Source: Ipomoea triloba
Taxonomy: Eukaryota; Streptophyta; Magnoliopsida; Solanales; Convolvulaceae
DNA: 64,000 nucleotides
Direction of reading: 5' to 3'
NCBI RefSeq assembly: GCF_003576645.1
Contig: NC_044918.1
Coordinates: 30,802,236 to 30,866,235, forward strand
Positions 11,085-22,539 of this stretch are shown here, in pieces. A program made the position numbers and the translations under genes. The notes beneath the pieces were generated by a model, which saw only the letters and a list, made by a program, of their open reading frames with translations, did no database searches and was not told the DNA's origin. Position 1 is the first letter of the stretch, and every line of letters starts with the position of its first letter.

Positions 11085-11375
11085 ATGAGTCCAAAGAGAG
11101 CAAGTGCCGAAACAAGCGCGGGGACGAAGAGGCGCCGATCGTTGCGCCTAATGGAGCTGGCCAGACGTGAGAAGTTGAAGCAGAGGAAGGAGGGTGGGCA
11201 CGAAGTCGGGGATACCGTTGAGGATCCACTAACCCTTCCGTCAGATGGGGAAGAAGAGAAGAGTGCCGTGAAGCAGCCGAAACAAGCTCCCGTGGAAGAG
11301 AGTATGACCATCGTTCTTGTGCCTGAGGACGTGCTTCCTTTGGCAGTGGAATATCCCAAGCCCTCGAAGACTTAG
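11085..11375 (+). CDS. Short basic/acidic hypothetical ORF at the edge of the Tat element
   Basis: A 96-codon ORF starting MSPKRASAETSAGTKRRRSL; an upstream in-frame ATG exists at 11052. The first 40 residues are very basic (KRRR, RRE, KQRK), and the second half is acidic with DGEEEK. I recognise no family. It precedes the antisense extra ORF on the same strand, so it may be a 5' exon or a separate small ORF of the same transcript. It could also be chance. Confidence 0.35.
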   Translation: MSPKRASAETSAGTKRRRSLRLMELARREKLKQRKEGGHEVGDTVEDPLTLPSDGEEEKSAVKQPKQAPVEESMTIVLVPEDVLPLAVEYPKPSKT

Positions 11376-12015
11376 ATTTTGAATAGTGGTTGAAGAGCTA
11401 GTAGTTGAAGTGTAATAGAAGTGATGGCATCGAATGTTATTGGAATGAAATAAAATGTTTACTTCAATTTTATTTTATTTTATTTTTATTTATTTTATGT
11501 TTTTTTTTTTGGAGTTTAGCTTTCCTAATTATTCGGAACAATTTAGGATATGAACCATCATAACACACTTTAGGGAATCCTTGGAATCTTGAAAATATAT
11601 GCCAAGATTTGTTTAGGAAATCCCATTGATTTTAGGAATATTGGGTTTCTTTATAGGGTTTTGTATAAAACCCTCCTCCTTCTTTGTAATCATTCATTCA
11701 CCGATTGTATTGTAGTCCTGCTTCCAATAACTCTGGTAAGTTTATTATTTTTTTTTACGCATCCTCACCTCGGCACCGTGCCGGGGTCACGTAGCTGTGA
11801 CTTTGGCACGGGGCCGAGGTCACGGTACGTGACCGTGCCTCGGCGCTGGGCCGAAGTCACGATGCGTGACCTCGGCCCCATGCCGAGGTCGCGCCGTTGA
11901 TTTTTTTTTTTTTTTTATGTTTTTTGTATCGTTGCTCATGGCTTTATTTTTGTTTGTCTTTTTTGTTGAACTTACAGGTTGGTGATCACCTACTGACCAG
12001 GTTAGTTGCTCTATT
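11376..12015. other. Spacer with palindromic CCTCGGC minisatellite
   Basis: No gene is seen. About 11769-11897 holds GC-rich words CCTCGGCACxGTGCCGxGGTCACG that fold on themselves, related to the array at 14279-14431. The sequence before the next ORF includes a plausible splice acceptor (TTGAACTTACAG). Confidence 0.55.
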
Positions 12016-14106
12016 ATGGAGTTGGATTTAAATTCATGCACTGGGTCTTCTGATGATGAATCTTCATCTTACGATAGAGAAGATACATCGACCCATGGTG
12101 ATGACATTGAGGACACCTCCTCCCTGTCTTCCTCTCCTTCCGAAAATGTCACCGTAAACCTCGATCCCCCCTCTCCTGTTCCAACTGTTGGTCTTAAAAG
12201 GAAAAGGCGCAAGACCTCGTATTCCCCCTTAGATAGCTCACTTATCAAGACTATCCAACGCCATCTACACTCTAACGATATAGAGGATATCCAAGGTCTA
12301 GTGTCGGAGAATGTTAGAGTTGCCGTACTTGGGCATGATGTTAGCATCATGGAACCACCCGGACCATTATTTTTTGGTGTTCACCTCTTGTCCGTGCAGT
12401 TAGGGCTTAGGTTTCCCCTCCACCGTTTCCTAGTTGAATTTTTGAATTTTTATGAAATAGCCCCAGGTCAGCTTGCTCCAAATGGTCACCAGGTTATCAC
12501 AGGATTTCTTGCCGTGTGTCGCCATAAACAAGAGGAGCCCACCTTAGGTCTCTTCCAGTCGTTGTTTAGAGTCATAAGGTCATCTGGAGAGGCTAAGGGT
12601 TTCGTGTGTATCTCTGCTATGCCCCATAAGTAGCTTTTTGATGATCGCCCCTCCTTCAACAAGGACTGGAAATCTAGGTTTTTCTTTGTCTCCCTAGGTG
12701 TTCCTTCTCCTTTTACTGTCACATGGGGCACCCGAGTTAGACGCCATCCAACTTTAGACGAGAGTCCAAATATGCTTAGGAGGGTAGAAAAACTTCTGGA
12801 GGGTGGTCCTTTTAAGGTTGTCGAATGTACTTCTGAGTGGTGGCTTCGAGATGTGGGGTTTAAGAGGATTCGGCCAGCTGCTCTTGACGTACCTGGTACC
12901 CCTCTCGGTGTTTAGTTGTTTCTTGTAATTGTATGTTCGGTTTTTCTTGTAACTGTTCGTCATAACTTGAAATTGTTTGCAGGTGCTATGTCGTCGAGAG
13001 GTGCTATATCGTCGAAAGCTGCTCGGTACTTGTCGCAATCTGGACAGAATCCCTCCAAGAGAAGCAAAACTAACAAAAAAGGGAAGAAGATTCAAGTATC
13101 AACAGCTGATGGAGGAGCTTGTAACCTGACGCCTCAGCCAACAAGATCTTCAACTCAGCCAAGATCTTCAACTCAGCCAAGATCTTCAACTCAGCCCCCG
13201 GCTCATACTTCGGATGTGGATCCCTTGCCCGAGGGATCGTCTGCCCAGCCCCCCGAGCAAGGGGAAGCCTCGCTAGTGCCACCTCCACGCATTCGAACCA
13301 ACTTGATCCGGCTCGATATGGATGTGCTTCCTGGGAAGTCCATCTTAGAAGGTAGTATTGACGCCCCCGAGCTTGTTCGCAGCCTCGTCTCCCCAGCAGA
13401 TGCAGAAATTCTTCAAGAGCAGAGTTTGGCTGTGCTACGGGAGCGATATTGCAAAATGGCGATGGAGTCTGTGTTGATAGGGCAAAGTCTTCATTCGCAG
13501 TACGAAGCTATGTTCCACGATGTTCTTGAGTAGAGGAAGAAACTCACAAAGGACCTACTGTTGCGGGACACCGAGCTGAGGAAATTAAGGGAGGAGAACA
13601 TAACGCTAAAATCTGACTACGCAAAGTTAGAGCTGAAGCAGGATGAACGAAAGGAGCATAAGGAGACTCGTGCTACTGTTACCAAGCTGGATGAATCTCT
13701 TAAAGAAGCACGAGAGACTTACAAGCAATCAGTTGAGTTCAAGAATGACGTCCGAGAGTTTATGAGCACCCCTGAAGCTGTAAAGGAGTTCTTTGAGTCT
13801 GTGACTGGCCGGGTTGCACTCGAGGCAGAGTCTCAGTTAGCATTCGAACTTGGAATGTTTACCAAGCAGCAACAGATTTAACCGGTGCTTATGAAAAACA
13901 ATCCTGATTTTGATCCGCCGGCTATGGGCTTGCCCGGGGTTATGGAGGACCCTGATCCTGAGTCTGAGCACCACATAGTTGTTAATGAGGATGAGGTTAC
14001 TGCTGTTGATGTCGCTGATTCGGGAATGTCTGATCGTCCTGCCAACACCAACACTGCTGCCCCAGATGCTGCTGATGATCCCACCACTGCTACTGAGGAT
14101 ACTTAG
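12016..14106 (+). pseudogene. Antisense extra ORF of a Tat-lineage retrotransposon ('putative gypsy type transposon' domain), broken
   Basis: One reading frame runs from the ATG at 12016 to the stop at 14104-14106. It is interrupted by in-frame stops at 12631 (TAG), 13531 (TAG) and 13879 (TAA). A likely 75-bp GT-AG intron at 12908-12982 removes a further TAG and restores the frame. The N-terminal part is Ser/Asp/Glu-rich with a KRKRRK basic patch. The central part has the FPLHRFLVEFLNFYEIAPGQ-type signature of the PF04195-like plant 'gypsy type transposon' family. After a Ser/Pro/Gln-rich stretch with three RSSTQP repeats comes a charged, probably coiled-coil region (about 13540-13860) and an acidic tail. 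It lies downstream of and antisense to the integrase at 14585-16610, the arrangement known for extra ORFs of Tat elements. Function in the family is unknown. Confidence 0.75.
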
Positions 14107-14278
14107 CCTATCTTACTTTTATTTTCATTGTTATTCGTACTTGTACTGTTTTTTGAATACTAGCTTGAATACTAGCTTCGTAGTTATTCGTGTTTTGAAC
14201 ACTTGCATTGTTTTTTGAATACTAGATTCGAATCATTTGTGTTTTGAACACTTGCATTGTTTTTTTTTGTTGTTTCCT

Positions 14279-14431
14279 GACCTCGGCACTAGGCCGAGGT
14301 TTCACCCCGGTATTGTGCCGAGGTGGGACCTCGGCATTGTGCCAAGGTTTCACCTCGGTATTGTGCCGAGGTGGGACCTCGACATTGTGCCGAGGTGGGA
14401 CCTCGGCATTGTGCCGAGGTGGGACCTCGAT
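14279..14431. repeat. Palindromic CCTCGGC...GCCGAGG minisatellite
   Basis: About five to six units of roughly 30 bp (GTGCCGAGGTGGGACCTCGG core). Each unit contains complementary halves CCTCGGC and GCCGAGG, so every unit can form a hairpin. It sits between the antisense ORF and the integrase end, and a related array flanks the other side of the antisense ORF. Confidence 0.85.
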
Positions 14432-14584
14432 ATTATTTTTTTTTATTTTTTTTTTGTTTCAACTCTTATATGACGCCACTCTTTATATAACAAGAAACAT
14501 AGAATTTTATTCATATGGGTTGGACGGACCAACATTGTGGACGGACCAAGACTACGCAACCTGGACAGGCCAGGACTGGACTTT

Positions 14585-16610
14585 CTATTGATAAAATTTT
14601 GTTAAGTGTTCTGAATTCCATATCCTATCAATCAACCTGCCCCCTACTGTCATCAACTTGTAAGTTTCTGGGCGGATCACCTCATCTATGATATACGAAC
14701 CCTCCCATTTTTTTGCGAATTTGCCTCCTTCCAAGGGTTGACTGGCTTCTCTCCTTCTCAAAACATAATCACCTACTTAGAAGTACCTAGGTTTAGCTTT
14801 GGCGTCATGATAGAACTTCAATTGCCTGTTGTAGTTTTCCATCCTACAGAACGCAGCTTCTTGCCTTTCATCTATGAAATTGAGATCGGTTCCTTGCTGA
14901 ACTTCATTTTTTTCTGCCTCGTATTCTTCCATCCTTCTACTTCTGATGGGGCTCGAGCTTCGAACCCGTAACTCAATGCGAAGGGAGTTTCACCAGTAGC
15001 CCTCCTTGGGGTTGCGCGATAGGTCCAAAGAATGCTGTCCAATTATTCAACCCACGCCCCGCCAGCTGCTTCCAATTTCCTCTTCAAACCATCCAGGATG
15101 GTTCTATTGGCATTTTCTACTTGACCATTCGCCTGTGGGTATGAAACCGCCACCCGGCTGTGCTTGATGCCCCATTCCGTAAAAAATTCTGAAAACTCCC
15201 TGCCTTCGAATTGGCGTCCGTTGTCAGTGATTACTTGGATGGGGATGCCAAAGCGGCATAGTATGTTTTTCTCTACGAACTTTTTACACCTGGCTGCTGT
15301 AATACTAGCCAGAGGTTCAGCTTCCACCCATTTGGTGAAGTAGTCAATGGCCACGATAATGTACTTCCGGCTTCCCGAGCTCGTGGGAAGGGCTCCTACC
15401 AAATCTATTCCCCATCTTGAGAAGGGAATTGCTGTGCTCACCGGAGTGTAGTTGGTTGCGGGTCGTCCTGGCAATGTTTGGAACTCTTGACACTTAGGGC
15501 ATCGCTTGGCGTACTCTGCGCAATCTTTCAACATCTTTGGCCAGAAGAAACCTTGCAACATGATGCGTCGAGCTATAGTGTATGCTCCCTGATGCGCGGA
15601 GCACACTCCTTCGTGGACTTCTCTCATCATCTGATGCGCGGAGCACACTCCTTCGTGGACTTCTCTCATCATCAACTCTGCTGAGCACACTCCTTCGTGG
15701 ACTTCTCTCATCATCAACTCTGCTTCGTCAGCTCCTTCGTGGACTTCTCTCATCATCAACTCTGCTTCGTCAGGGCCTTCGTGGACTTCTCTCATCATCA
15801 ACTCTGCTTCGTCAGGGTATACACACTTCAAGAGTGTGCCATTATAGGATCGTTTATATAACTTGTCTTCCAGTATTACGTAGCTAGGTGCCCGTAACCT
15901 TGTCAGCTTCGCATCTTGCTCGTCCACTGGTAAAGTGCCATCCTTCTTGTACTTTGTGATGTGGTCAATCCAACATGGCTCTCTGGTTTGCACGGGGCAG
16001 AACCATGAGATGTCGATGCTGGATGTCTCCAAATCCTCAACCCGAGCAATCTTGCGAATGTGGCCGGGGATCCTAATGCTCAGCTTGGAGAGCATGTCAG
16101 CGTTAGCATTCTGTTCTCGAGGTACTTGGTGAATTTCATACCCCTCGAATTCTCACAAGGTTCGCAGCACTGCGTCCCTGTATCTTTGCATGTTCCCTTC
16201 ATTGGCTTCGTATTCCCCAGTCACCTGGCCGACCACTAGCTTGGAGTCACATCGGATGCGAATTTTTTCTGCTCGTAGTCCTGCTGCTAACCGTAGTCTG
16301 TTGAGGAGGGCCTCATACTCTGCCTCATTGTTAGATAATTTGAAGTGGAACCTGATTGCATAGTAAGCGCGGAATCCTTCTGGGGTGATGAGCACTACTC
16401 CCCCATCGCAACCTTTATTGTTGGATAAGCCATCCGTAGACAAGGTCCACCATCCACCATCTTCATTTTCCACCTGCTCCGTCACCTCGCGGGCTGTGCA
16501 TTCCACTATGAAGTCTGCGAGAGCTTGACCTTTGATGGCGGGTCTGGGTTTGAATTCAATGTCGAACTGGCTGAGGTGCATGAACCATCTCGCCATCCTA
16601 GCAGAATTAG
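14585..16610 (-). pseudogene. Tat-lineage Ty3/gypsy pol fragment: archaeal-type RNase H plus integrase, broken
   Basis: Read right to left. The fragment starts inside pol at the satellite junction near 16610. The additional RNase H of Tat elements follows (STDGLSNNKG, NNEAEYEALL, CDSKLVVGQV; 16596-16156). An in-frame TGA at 16153-16155 comes next, then the same frame continues through PREQNANADMLSKLS into the integrase: HHCC zinc finger (H-E-G-V-C-S-A-H ... C-P-K-C), core aspartates in GIDLVGALP and VITDNGRQF, and glutamate in QANGQVENANR. A TAA follows at 15043-15045, then further in-frame text to about 14960 and a frameshift. The C-terminal part ends EHLTKFYQ with its stop at 14585-14587. 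The protease and RT are missing, cut off by the satellite. The zinc-finger region carries an unusual tandem expansion. Confidence 0.85.
15605..15805. repeat. In-frame tandem expansion inside the integrase zinc-finger coding region
   Basis: CCTTCGTGGACTTCTCTCAT occurs five times at 40-47 bp spacing. In protein it repeats MMREVHEG with tails that shift from CSAHQ to DEAEL. The frame is kept. A normal integrase has one such unit, and the n-joined second copy at 16894 starts inside it. Confidence 0.85.
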
Positions 16611-16892
16611 TGTTAAATTAGACCCTCAAACTTTTTAAAGTTGCAATTAGGTACTTAAAATGTCAATTTAGTAATCAATGCATAATTACCTGTTAGTAAC
16701 CTGTAATACCAGGTAAATATAAATGTCACTTTTTTTTTTCATAAAATGTATCAAATAGGCTATATATCAAACTTTTTAAAGTTGCAATTAGGTCTTAAAA
16801 ATGTCAATTTAGTTTATCAACACATAATTACCCGTTAGTGACCTGTAATACCAGGTAAATATAAATGTCACTTTTTTTTTTTTTTTTTTTTT
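16611..16892 (+). repeat. Satellite monomers at the left edge of the array
   Basis: About two partial monomers of the 139/173-bp family, starting TGTTAAATTAGACCCTCAAA right after the gypsy fragment and ending in a long T run before the single n at 16893. Confidence 0.9.
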
Positions 16893-16893
16893 N
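16893..16893. other. Single-n contig join
   Basis: The 1117 bases before it (15776-16892) recur unchanged, as far as I can compare, at 16897-18013 with a constant offset of 1121. This is best read as two overlapping contig ends placed side by side. Confidence 0.85.
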
Positions 16894-17730
16894 ACTCCTT
16901 CGTGGACTTCTCTCATCATCAACTCTGCTTCGTCAGGGTATACACACTTCAAGAGTGTGCCATTATAGGATCGTTTATATAACTTGTCTTCCAGTATTAC
17001 GTAGCTAGGTGCCCGTAACCTTGTCAGCTTCGCATCTTGCTCGTCCACTGGTAAAGTGCCATCCTTCTTGTACTTTGTGATGTGGTCAATCCAACATGGC
17101 TCTCTGGTTTGCACGGGGCAGAACCATGAGATGTCGATGCTGGATGTCTCCAAATCCTCAACCCGAGCAATCTTGCGAATGTGGCCGGGGATCCTAATGC
17201 TCAGCTTGGAGAGCATGTCAGCGTTAGCATTCTGTTCTCGAGGTACTTGGTGAATTTCATACCCCTCGAATTCTCACAAGGTTCGCAGCACTGCGTCCCT
17301 GTATCTTTGCATGTTCCCTTCATTGGCTTCGTATTCCCCAGTCACCTGGCCGACCACTAGCTTGGAGTCACATCGGATGCGAATTTTTTCTGCTCGTAGT
17401 CCTGCTGCTAACCGTAGTCTGTTGAGGAGGGCCTCATACTCTGCCTCATTGTTAGATAATTTGAAGTGGAACCTGATTGCATAGTAAGCGCGGAATCCTT
17501 CTGGGGTGATGAGCACTACTCCCCCATCGCAACCTTTATTGTTGGATAAGCCATCCGTAGACAAGGTCCACCATCCACCATCTTCATTTTCCACCTGCTC
17601 CGTCACCTCGCGGGCTGTGCATTCCACTATGAAGTCTGCGAGAGCTTGACCTTTGATGGCGGGTCTGGGTTTGAATTCAATGTCGAACTGGCTGAGGTGC
17701 ATGAACCATCTCGCCATCCTAGCAGAATTA
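16894..17730 (-). pseudogene. Second copy of the Tat pol fragment, probably an assembly duplicate
   Basis: It repeats 15776-16610 including the same TGA (17274-17276), the same RNase H motifs and the same junction with satellite. It lacks the zinc-finger expansion because it begins in the last unit of it. The absence of any visible difference, the n at its edge and the constant offset favour an unmerged contig overlap over a real duplication. Confidence 0.8.
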
Positions 17731-18232
17731 GTGTTAAATTAGACCCTCAAACTTTTTAAAGTTGCAATTAGGTACTTAAAATGTCAATTTAGTAATCAAT
17801 GCATAATTACCTGTTAGTAACCTGTAATACCAGGTAAATATAAATGTCACTTTTTTTTTTCATAAAATGTATCAAATAGGCTATATATCAAACTTTTTAA
17901 AGTTGCAATTAGGTCTTAAAAATGTCAATTTAGTTTATCAACACATAATTACCCGTTAGTGACCTGTAATACCAGGTAAATATAAATGTCACTTTTTTTT
18001 TTTTTTTTTTTTTGCATAAAATGTATCAAATAGGCTATCAAACTTTCTCTTTAAAGTCAATTAGACCCTCAAACTTTTTAAAGTTACAATTAGGTACTTA
18101 AAAATGTCAATTTAGTTTATCAAGGCATAATTACTTGTTAGTGACCTGTAATAGCAGGTAAATATAAATGTCATTTTTTTTTTCATAAAATCTATCAAAT
18201 AGGCTATCAAACTTTTTAAAGTTGCAATTAGG
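17731..18232 (+). repeat. Satellite monomers between gypsy fragment and copia element
   Basis: About three monomers of the same family. The part up to 18013 duplicates 16611-16892. The stretch ends in GCAATTAGG, interrupted there by the copia insertion. Confidence 0.9.
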
Positions 18233-18234
18233 GA

Positions 18235-18400
18235 TGAGTTTGGAAAATATTTTCTGAACAAACAACTACAGGAAAGTCTGAACTCCTATACGAGAGTTAG
18301 CATAAAACTCTCCTAAGTTATTGGAGTTAAAACACATACTAAACCTAAGCCACTAATTACAAAGCATATACTAAAGGCATATAATATAACATGACTAACA
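18235..18400 (-). repeat. 3' LTR of the copia element (166 bp)
   Basis: On the element's strand it begins TGTTAGTCATG and ends CAAACTCA. No difference from the other LTR was found by eye. Confidence 0.93.
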
Positions 18401-18411
18401 TGCCCCCTCAA
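18401..18411 (-). promoter_or_regulatory. Polypurine tract of the copia element
   Basis: On the - strand it reads TTGAGGGGGCA directly before the 3' LTR. It overlaps the polyprotein stop codon (TGA at 18408-18410). It primes plus-strand DNA synthesis in LTR elements. Confidence 0.8.
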
Positions 18412-21400
18412 GTGCAAGGTTGGTAGGCAGCAACATTGAGCTTGGAGCGTAGAGTCTGAAAGCGCAGAGCCGGCAACGGTTTGGTGAAGATATTAGCCAG
18501 CTGATCCTTTGTAGACACAAAATTAACAATCAGATCTCCAGATGCAACTTTGTCTCGAACGAAGTGATAATCAACCTCAACATGTTTCGTCCTAGCGTGA
18601 AAAACGGGATTGGCGGCTAAGTAAGTGGCCCCCAGATTATCACACCATAATTTCGTGGGCTGTCCAGAATGGAGCCGTAATTCACGCAGCAAGGAAACCA
18701 CCCACGTAACCTCAGCTGCAACGTCTGCAAGGCCTTTGTACTCAGCCTCAGTAGATGATCGAGCAACGGTGCGCTGTTTCCTTGATATCCAGGAAATGAG
18801 ATTATCACCGAGAAAGACAGCGTAACCACTAGTAGACTTCCTGTCGACCGGACAACCGGCCCAATCAGAGTCAGAGTAAGCATGAAGAGCGAAGTGATTT
18901 GATTTAGTTAAGTGGAGCCCCAGGTTCTGTGTGCCCTTAATGTAGCGGCAGACACGCTTGAGCAGACCCCAGTGCTCGGTCGTCGGAAAATGCATAAACT
19001 GACAAAGACGGTTCACCAAGTATGATAAATCTGGCCGAGTGATAGTCAGATACTGTAACGCACAAACAATGCGACGATACTGTGTCGGATTATCAAACAG
19101 TTCCGGCGAAGATACTTGAGGCTGTGACACGGAAGCTGGTGTAGCCAAGGGATTGCAGTCGGACATACCTGCACGAGTTAGAATGTCCTACATATAACGT
19201 TTCTGCGAGAGGAGTAATCCCCCTTTACAGGGTACGGTCTCAATCCCCAAAAAGAAGCTTGGAGCCCCCAGATCTCGGATTTTAAACACAGTAGACATCT
19301 GACGAAGAAGAGACTCAATTAGACTGGAGTCATTACCTAACATGATAATATCATCCACGTAGACAAGCAAGAACACACGTGAGTCTCCAACTGTGTAGTG
19401 AAAAAGGGAGACATCTGTCTTGGATGGTGAGAATCCAGCTGATGTTAGGAAGTCATGCAAGCGCTTGAACCAAGCGCGAGGAGCCTGCTTAAGACCATAT
19501 AATGACCTCTGAAGATGACAGACATGGCCGGGGTGTAAAGGATCCTCATACCCAGGTGGCTGCTTCATATAAACTGTCTCTGGTAGATGCCCATTAAGGA
19601 AGGCGTTATGAACATCCAGCTGCCTAAGAGTCCAAGAATGAGAGACTGCTAACGAGAACAGAAGCCGAACAGTAGTTGGTTTAACAACTGGACTATACGT
19701 GTCGAAGAAGTCCTCCCCGGCTATTTGGTTGAAACCCTTAGCAACTAGACGAGCTTTATACCGATCGACTGTTCCATCGGCTTTGCGTTTGGTGCGGAAG
19801 ACCCATTTGCAGCCTATAATGTTCATATGGGGGGTGGCAGGTATAAGTTTCCATGTATGATTATGCAATAGTGCATTAAATTCCTGGTCCATAGCATCTC
19901 TTCAGTGACTGTGTCCAACTGCTTGAGAATAGCAGGTTGGATCAGTGGTAGTGTTTAGAGCATAAAACTGCTCACCCGTTCCCCGAGTTTTCCGACGCGT
20001 GCGCATGACATGACTTCCTTCCTGAACCTGTCTAGTGGTAGTGCGTGTATCAGTAGAGGACGTTAACGCTTGAGTGTCAACCTGTGTCCCAGAGGATGCC
20101 GTTGGGACTGTTATTGGCTCGGTGGGTGAAGTTGACGCTACAGGAACAGAAGCAACTAGTGCCGGTTGAGTGCCTGTCAGAACTGGTGCTGTAGCCCACG
20201 TAGTCTCAGTCGAACTGGGCTGAGTATCAACCTGCATACGTTCCTGTAAAGCAAAGGGGAATATGTCCTCAGCAAATCGTACATGGCGACAGATAAAGAT
20301 TTTTCCAGTGTGGGGGTCAAAACAACGGTATCCCCTATAGCTGACCGGGTAACCTAGAAAGACACAAGGTGTTGACCGATACTCGATTTTGTGTCGGTTA
20401 TAGGGTCGAAGGTATGGGTAACAACGACAGCCGAAGACGCGTAGGAAAGTGTATGGGGGTGGGGTATTGAACAATTTGGAGTAGGGACTTTGGAAATTGA
20501 GGGCTGCGAAAGGTAGACAATTGATTAGATAAGTAGCAGTTTCAAAGGCGTATTCCCAAAATTTTAGTGGGGTTGAACTTTCGGCCAATATGGCAAGGCC
20601 GGTTTCAACGACAAGACGGTTCTTTCGCTCGACTCTTCCGTTTTGTTCATGAGTATACGCACAAGTTTGTCTATGTAATATGCCGAGACTTTCAAAAACA
20701 GAGTGGAGATGGCGATATTCGCCTCCTAAATCAGACTGGATGGCTTTGATAGAACGTGAAAATTGACGTTCTACCATCGCCCGAAAAGAATTAAAAACTT
20801 TATAAATATCTGATTTCACCCGTAGAGGATAAAACCAGGTGAAACGAGTACATTCATCCACGAAAAGTACAAAATAACGACTACTAGTAGTAGAGATAAC
20901 AGGTGATGGACCCCAAATGTCCGTGTAAATTAAGTCTAGTACATTATTACTACTACCCGAAACCCTATCTAGTGGAAAACGAGATGATTTCCCTAGTTGA
21001 CAAGCGGAGCAAGATTTAACTAAATTAATGTTATTTGTGGTTAAAGGGCATTTTTGCAAGACACGTTGAAGAAGCTGACTGTGTGGATGACCGAGACGCT
21101 GGTGCCAAATGACGGAGGAAGCCCGGGCCGAAAGGAAGGCATTATGACCCCGAGGAAGAACGAGCTTGTACAAACCGCCAATAGTGGAACCTCTAAGAAG
21201 AATGGCTCGGGTTGTGCAATCCTTCACAAAAAACAGATTCTTATGAAATTCGAAAAACACGTTATTTTCATTAGTGAATCTGTAGACAGAAAGTAAAGGA
21301 ATAGCTAATTTCGGAACATGTAGAATATTTGACATATTAAACTTGTGCGAATCAGAATGGATAACCGTGTGACCCACACTAGAAACACCCAAACCTGTAC

Positions 21401-22481
21401 CATTTCCGATTTTTAACACATCATTCCCGGAGTAAGGTTCTGTATGGTCAAGCATCTGCGCATCGGGTGTTGCATGCACGGAGGCGCCCGTGTCAGGATA
21501 CCACGCATCTGCCGTGGCGTGTGCGGCGGGATCAGTGGGATACGCCATGTGCGCATGAGCCGACGGCCGGTCATCATAGCGCTTGAAACACGTAACGGCG
21601 CTATGCCCGGTGGCTTGGCAAATCTGACAGCGAGGGACTCCACCGCCTCGGCCACGACCATTGCCTCGCCAACGTCCATTACGACCACCACGCCCACCTG
21701 ATGAGTGCTGACCGCCGCCAGAGTTCCGTCCTCGACTTGCAAAAAAAGCAGCCTGGGAGTTGTGAGCCGAAGCCGCATCAGCCGCAGGGAATTCATCAGA
21801 TTGAATGAACTCCTGCGCCCGAAGATGGTCGGCGAGCTGAGCAAGAGTAACCGGCGTGCCTGGGGTGGTGAGGGAACTTGCCATTGCCCGGAATTCCGGC
21901 CGGAGACCACGGAGGACGTACAGCAGCTGTTCGTCGGCGGTGAGCGGACGTCCAGCGAGCGAGAGTGATTCCACGAGCATTTGTGCTTGGCCAAGATATT
22001 CGGCCGGAGAGAGGTTGGCTTGACGAAGTGTCTGGAATTTCCCCAGAAGGCTGAGACAACGTGACCGCGAAGTGGAAGCGAGGGCGGCATTGATCGAATC
22101 CCAGACAGCTTTCGACGTCTCCTTGCCGACGGCAAGGTACATCACCTCGCTCGTCAAAGAGGATACCAGCAACGATAGGATCGCCTGGTCTTGCTGGATC
22201 CAGGGTAGATACGCCGGATTGGGAGCGGTTGTCAGCGGTTCAGTGGACGGCGGTGTCGCGGCAATGGTTACGGTTTCCGGCGGACACGGGACGGTGCTAT
22301 CGACGTAGCCGATCAAACCTTGGCTCCGAAGGAACGGTAGCACCTGCGTCCTCCAATAGATATAATTGTGTGAGTTTAATTTAATGGAGAGTGCCTGATG
22401 AGCCGTCGCCAAGAAAGGGGTCGCCGGCGACGGAGGCTGGCCGGACGGGGTGATCGCACCGTTGGCGGAGGTTGCATTCAT
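18408..22481 (-). pseudogene. Copia gag-pol polyprotein with two nonsense mutations
   Basis: A single frame of 1358 codons with no frameshift. Counted from the ATG: gag about 30-250; zinc knuckle C285-C288-H293-C298 after an RG-rich stretch; protease with DTGA at 330-333; integrase zinc finger with C491/C494 and catalytic D521, D584 and E618. Then come RT ([20 protein letters not shown], catalytic YVDD) and RNase H (DSDWAGCPVDRKSTSGY, STEAEY). Two in-frame stops interrupt it: TGA at 19902-19904, just before RDAMDQEF where this family has Trp, and TAG at 19188-19190 between KRYM and DILTRAG. All catalytic residues I can see are otherwise kept. The copy is non-autonomous unless supplied in trans. 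Confidence 0.93.
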
Positions 22482-22527
22482 GGTTACGCGAAAGGAAGAG
22501 GGAAAGAAGGAGGATTCCTAACCTAAC

Positions 22528-22539
22528 GCTGATACCAGA
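22528..22539 (-). promoter_or_regulatory. Primer binding site of the copia element
   Basis: On the - strand TCTGGTATCAGC follows the 5' LTR directly. TGGTATCAG is complementary to the 3' end of plant initiator tRNA-Met, the usual primer. Confidence 0.85.

Noticed and set aside
12754..13095. 113-aa - strand ORF opposite the Tat extra ORF
   Set aside because: Shadow ORF without domain; the + strand frame shows family-specific sequence on both sides of its stops.
16809..17216. ORF ending in poly-Lys across the n at 16893
   Set aside because: Artefact of the contig join and the T run.
21413..22135. 240-aa - strand ORF and several + strand ORFs at 21-22.3 kb
   Set aside because: Out-of-frame shadows of the GC-rich copia gag region; the true frame carries the gag, zinc knuckle and protease motifs.
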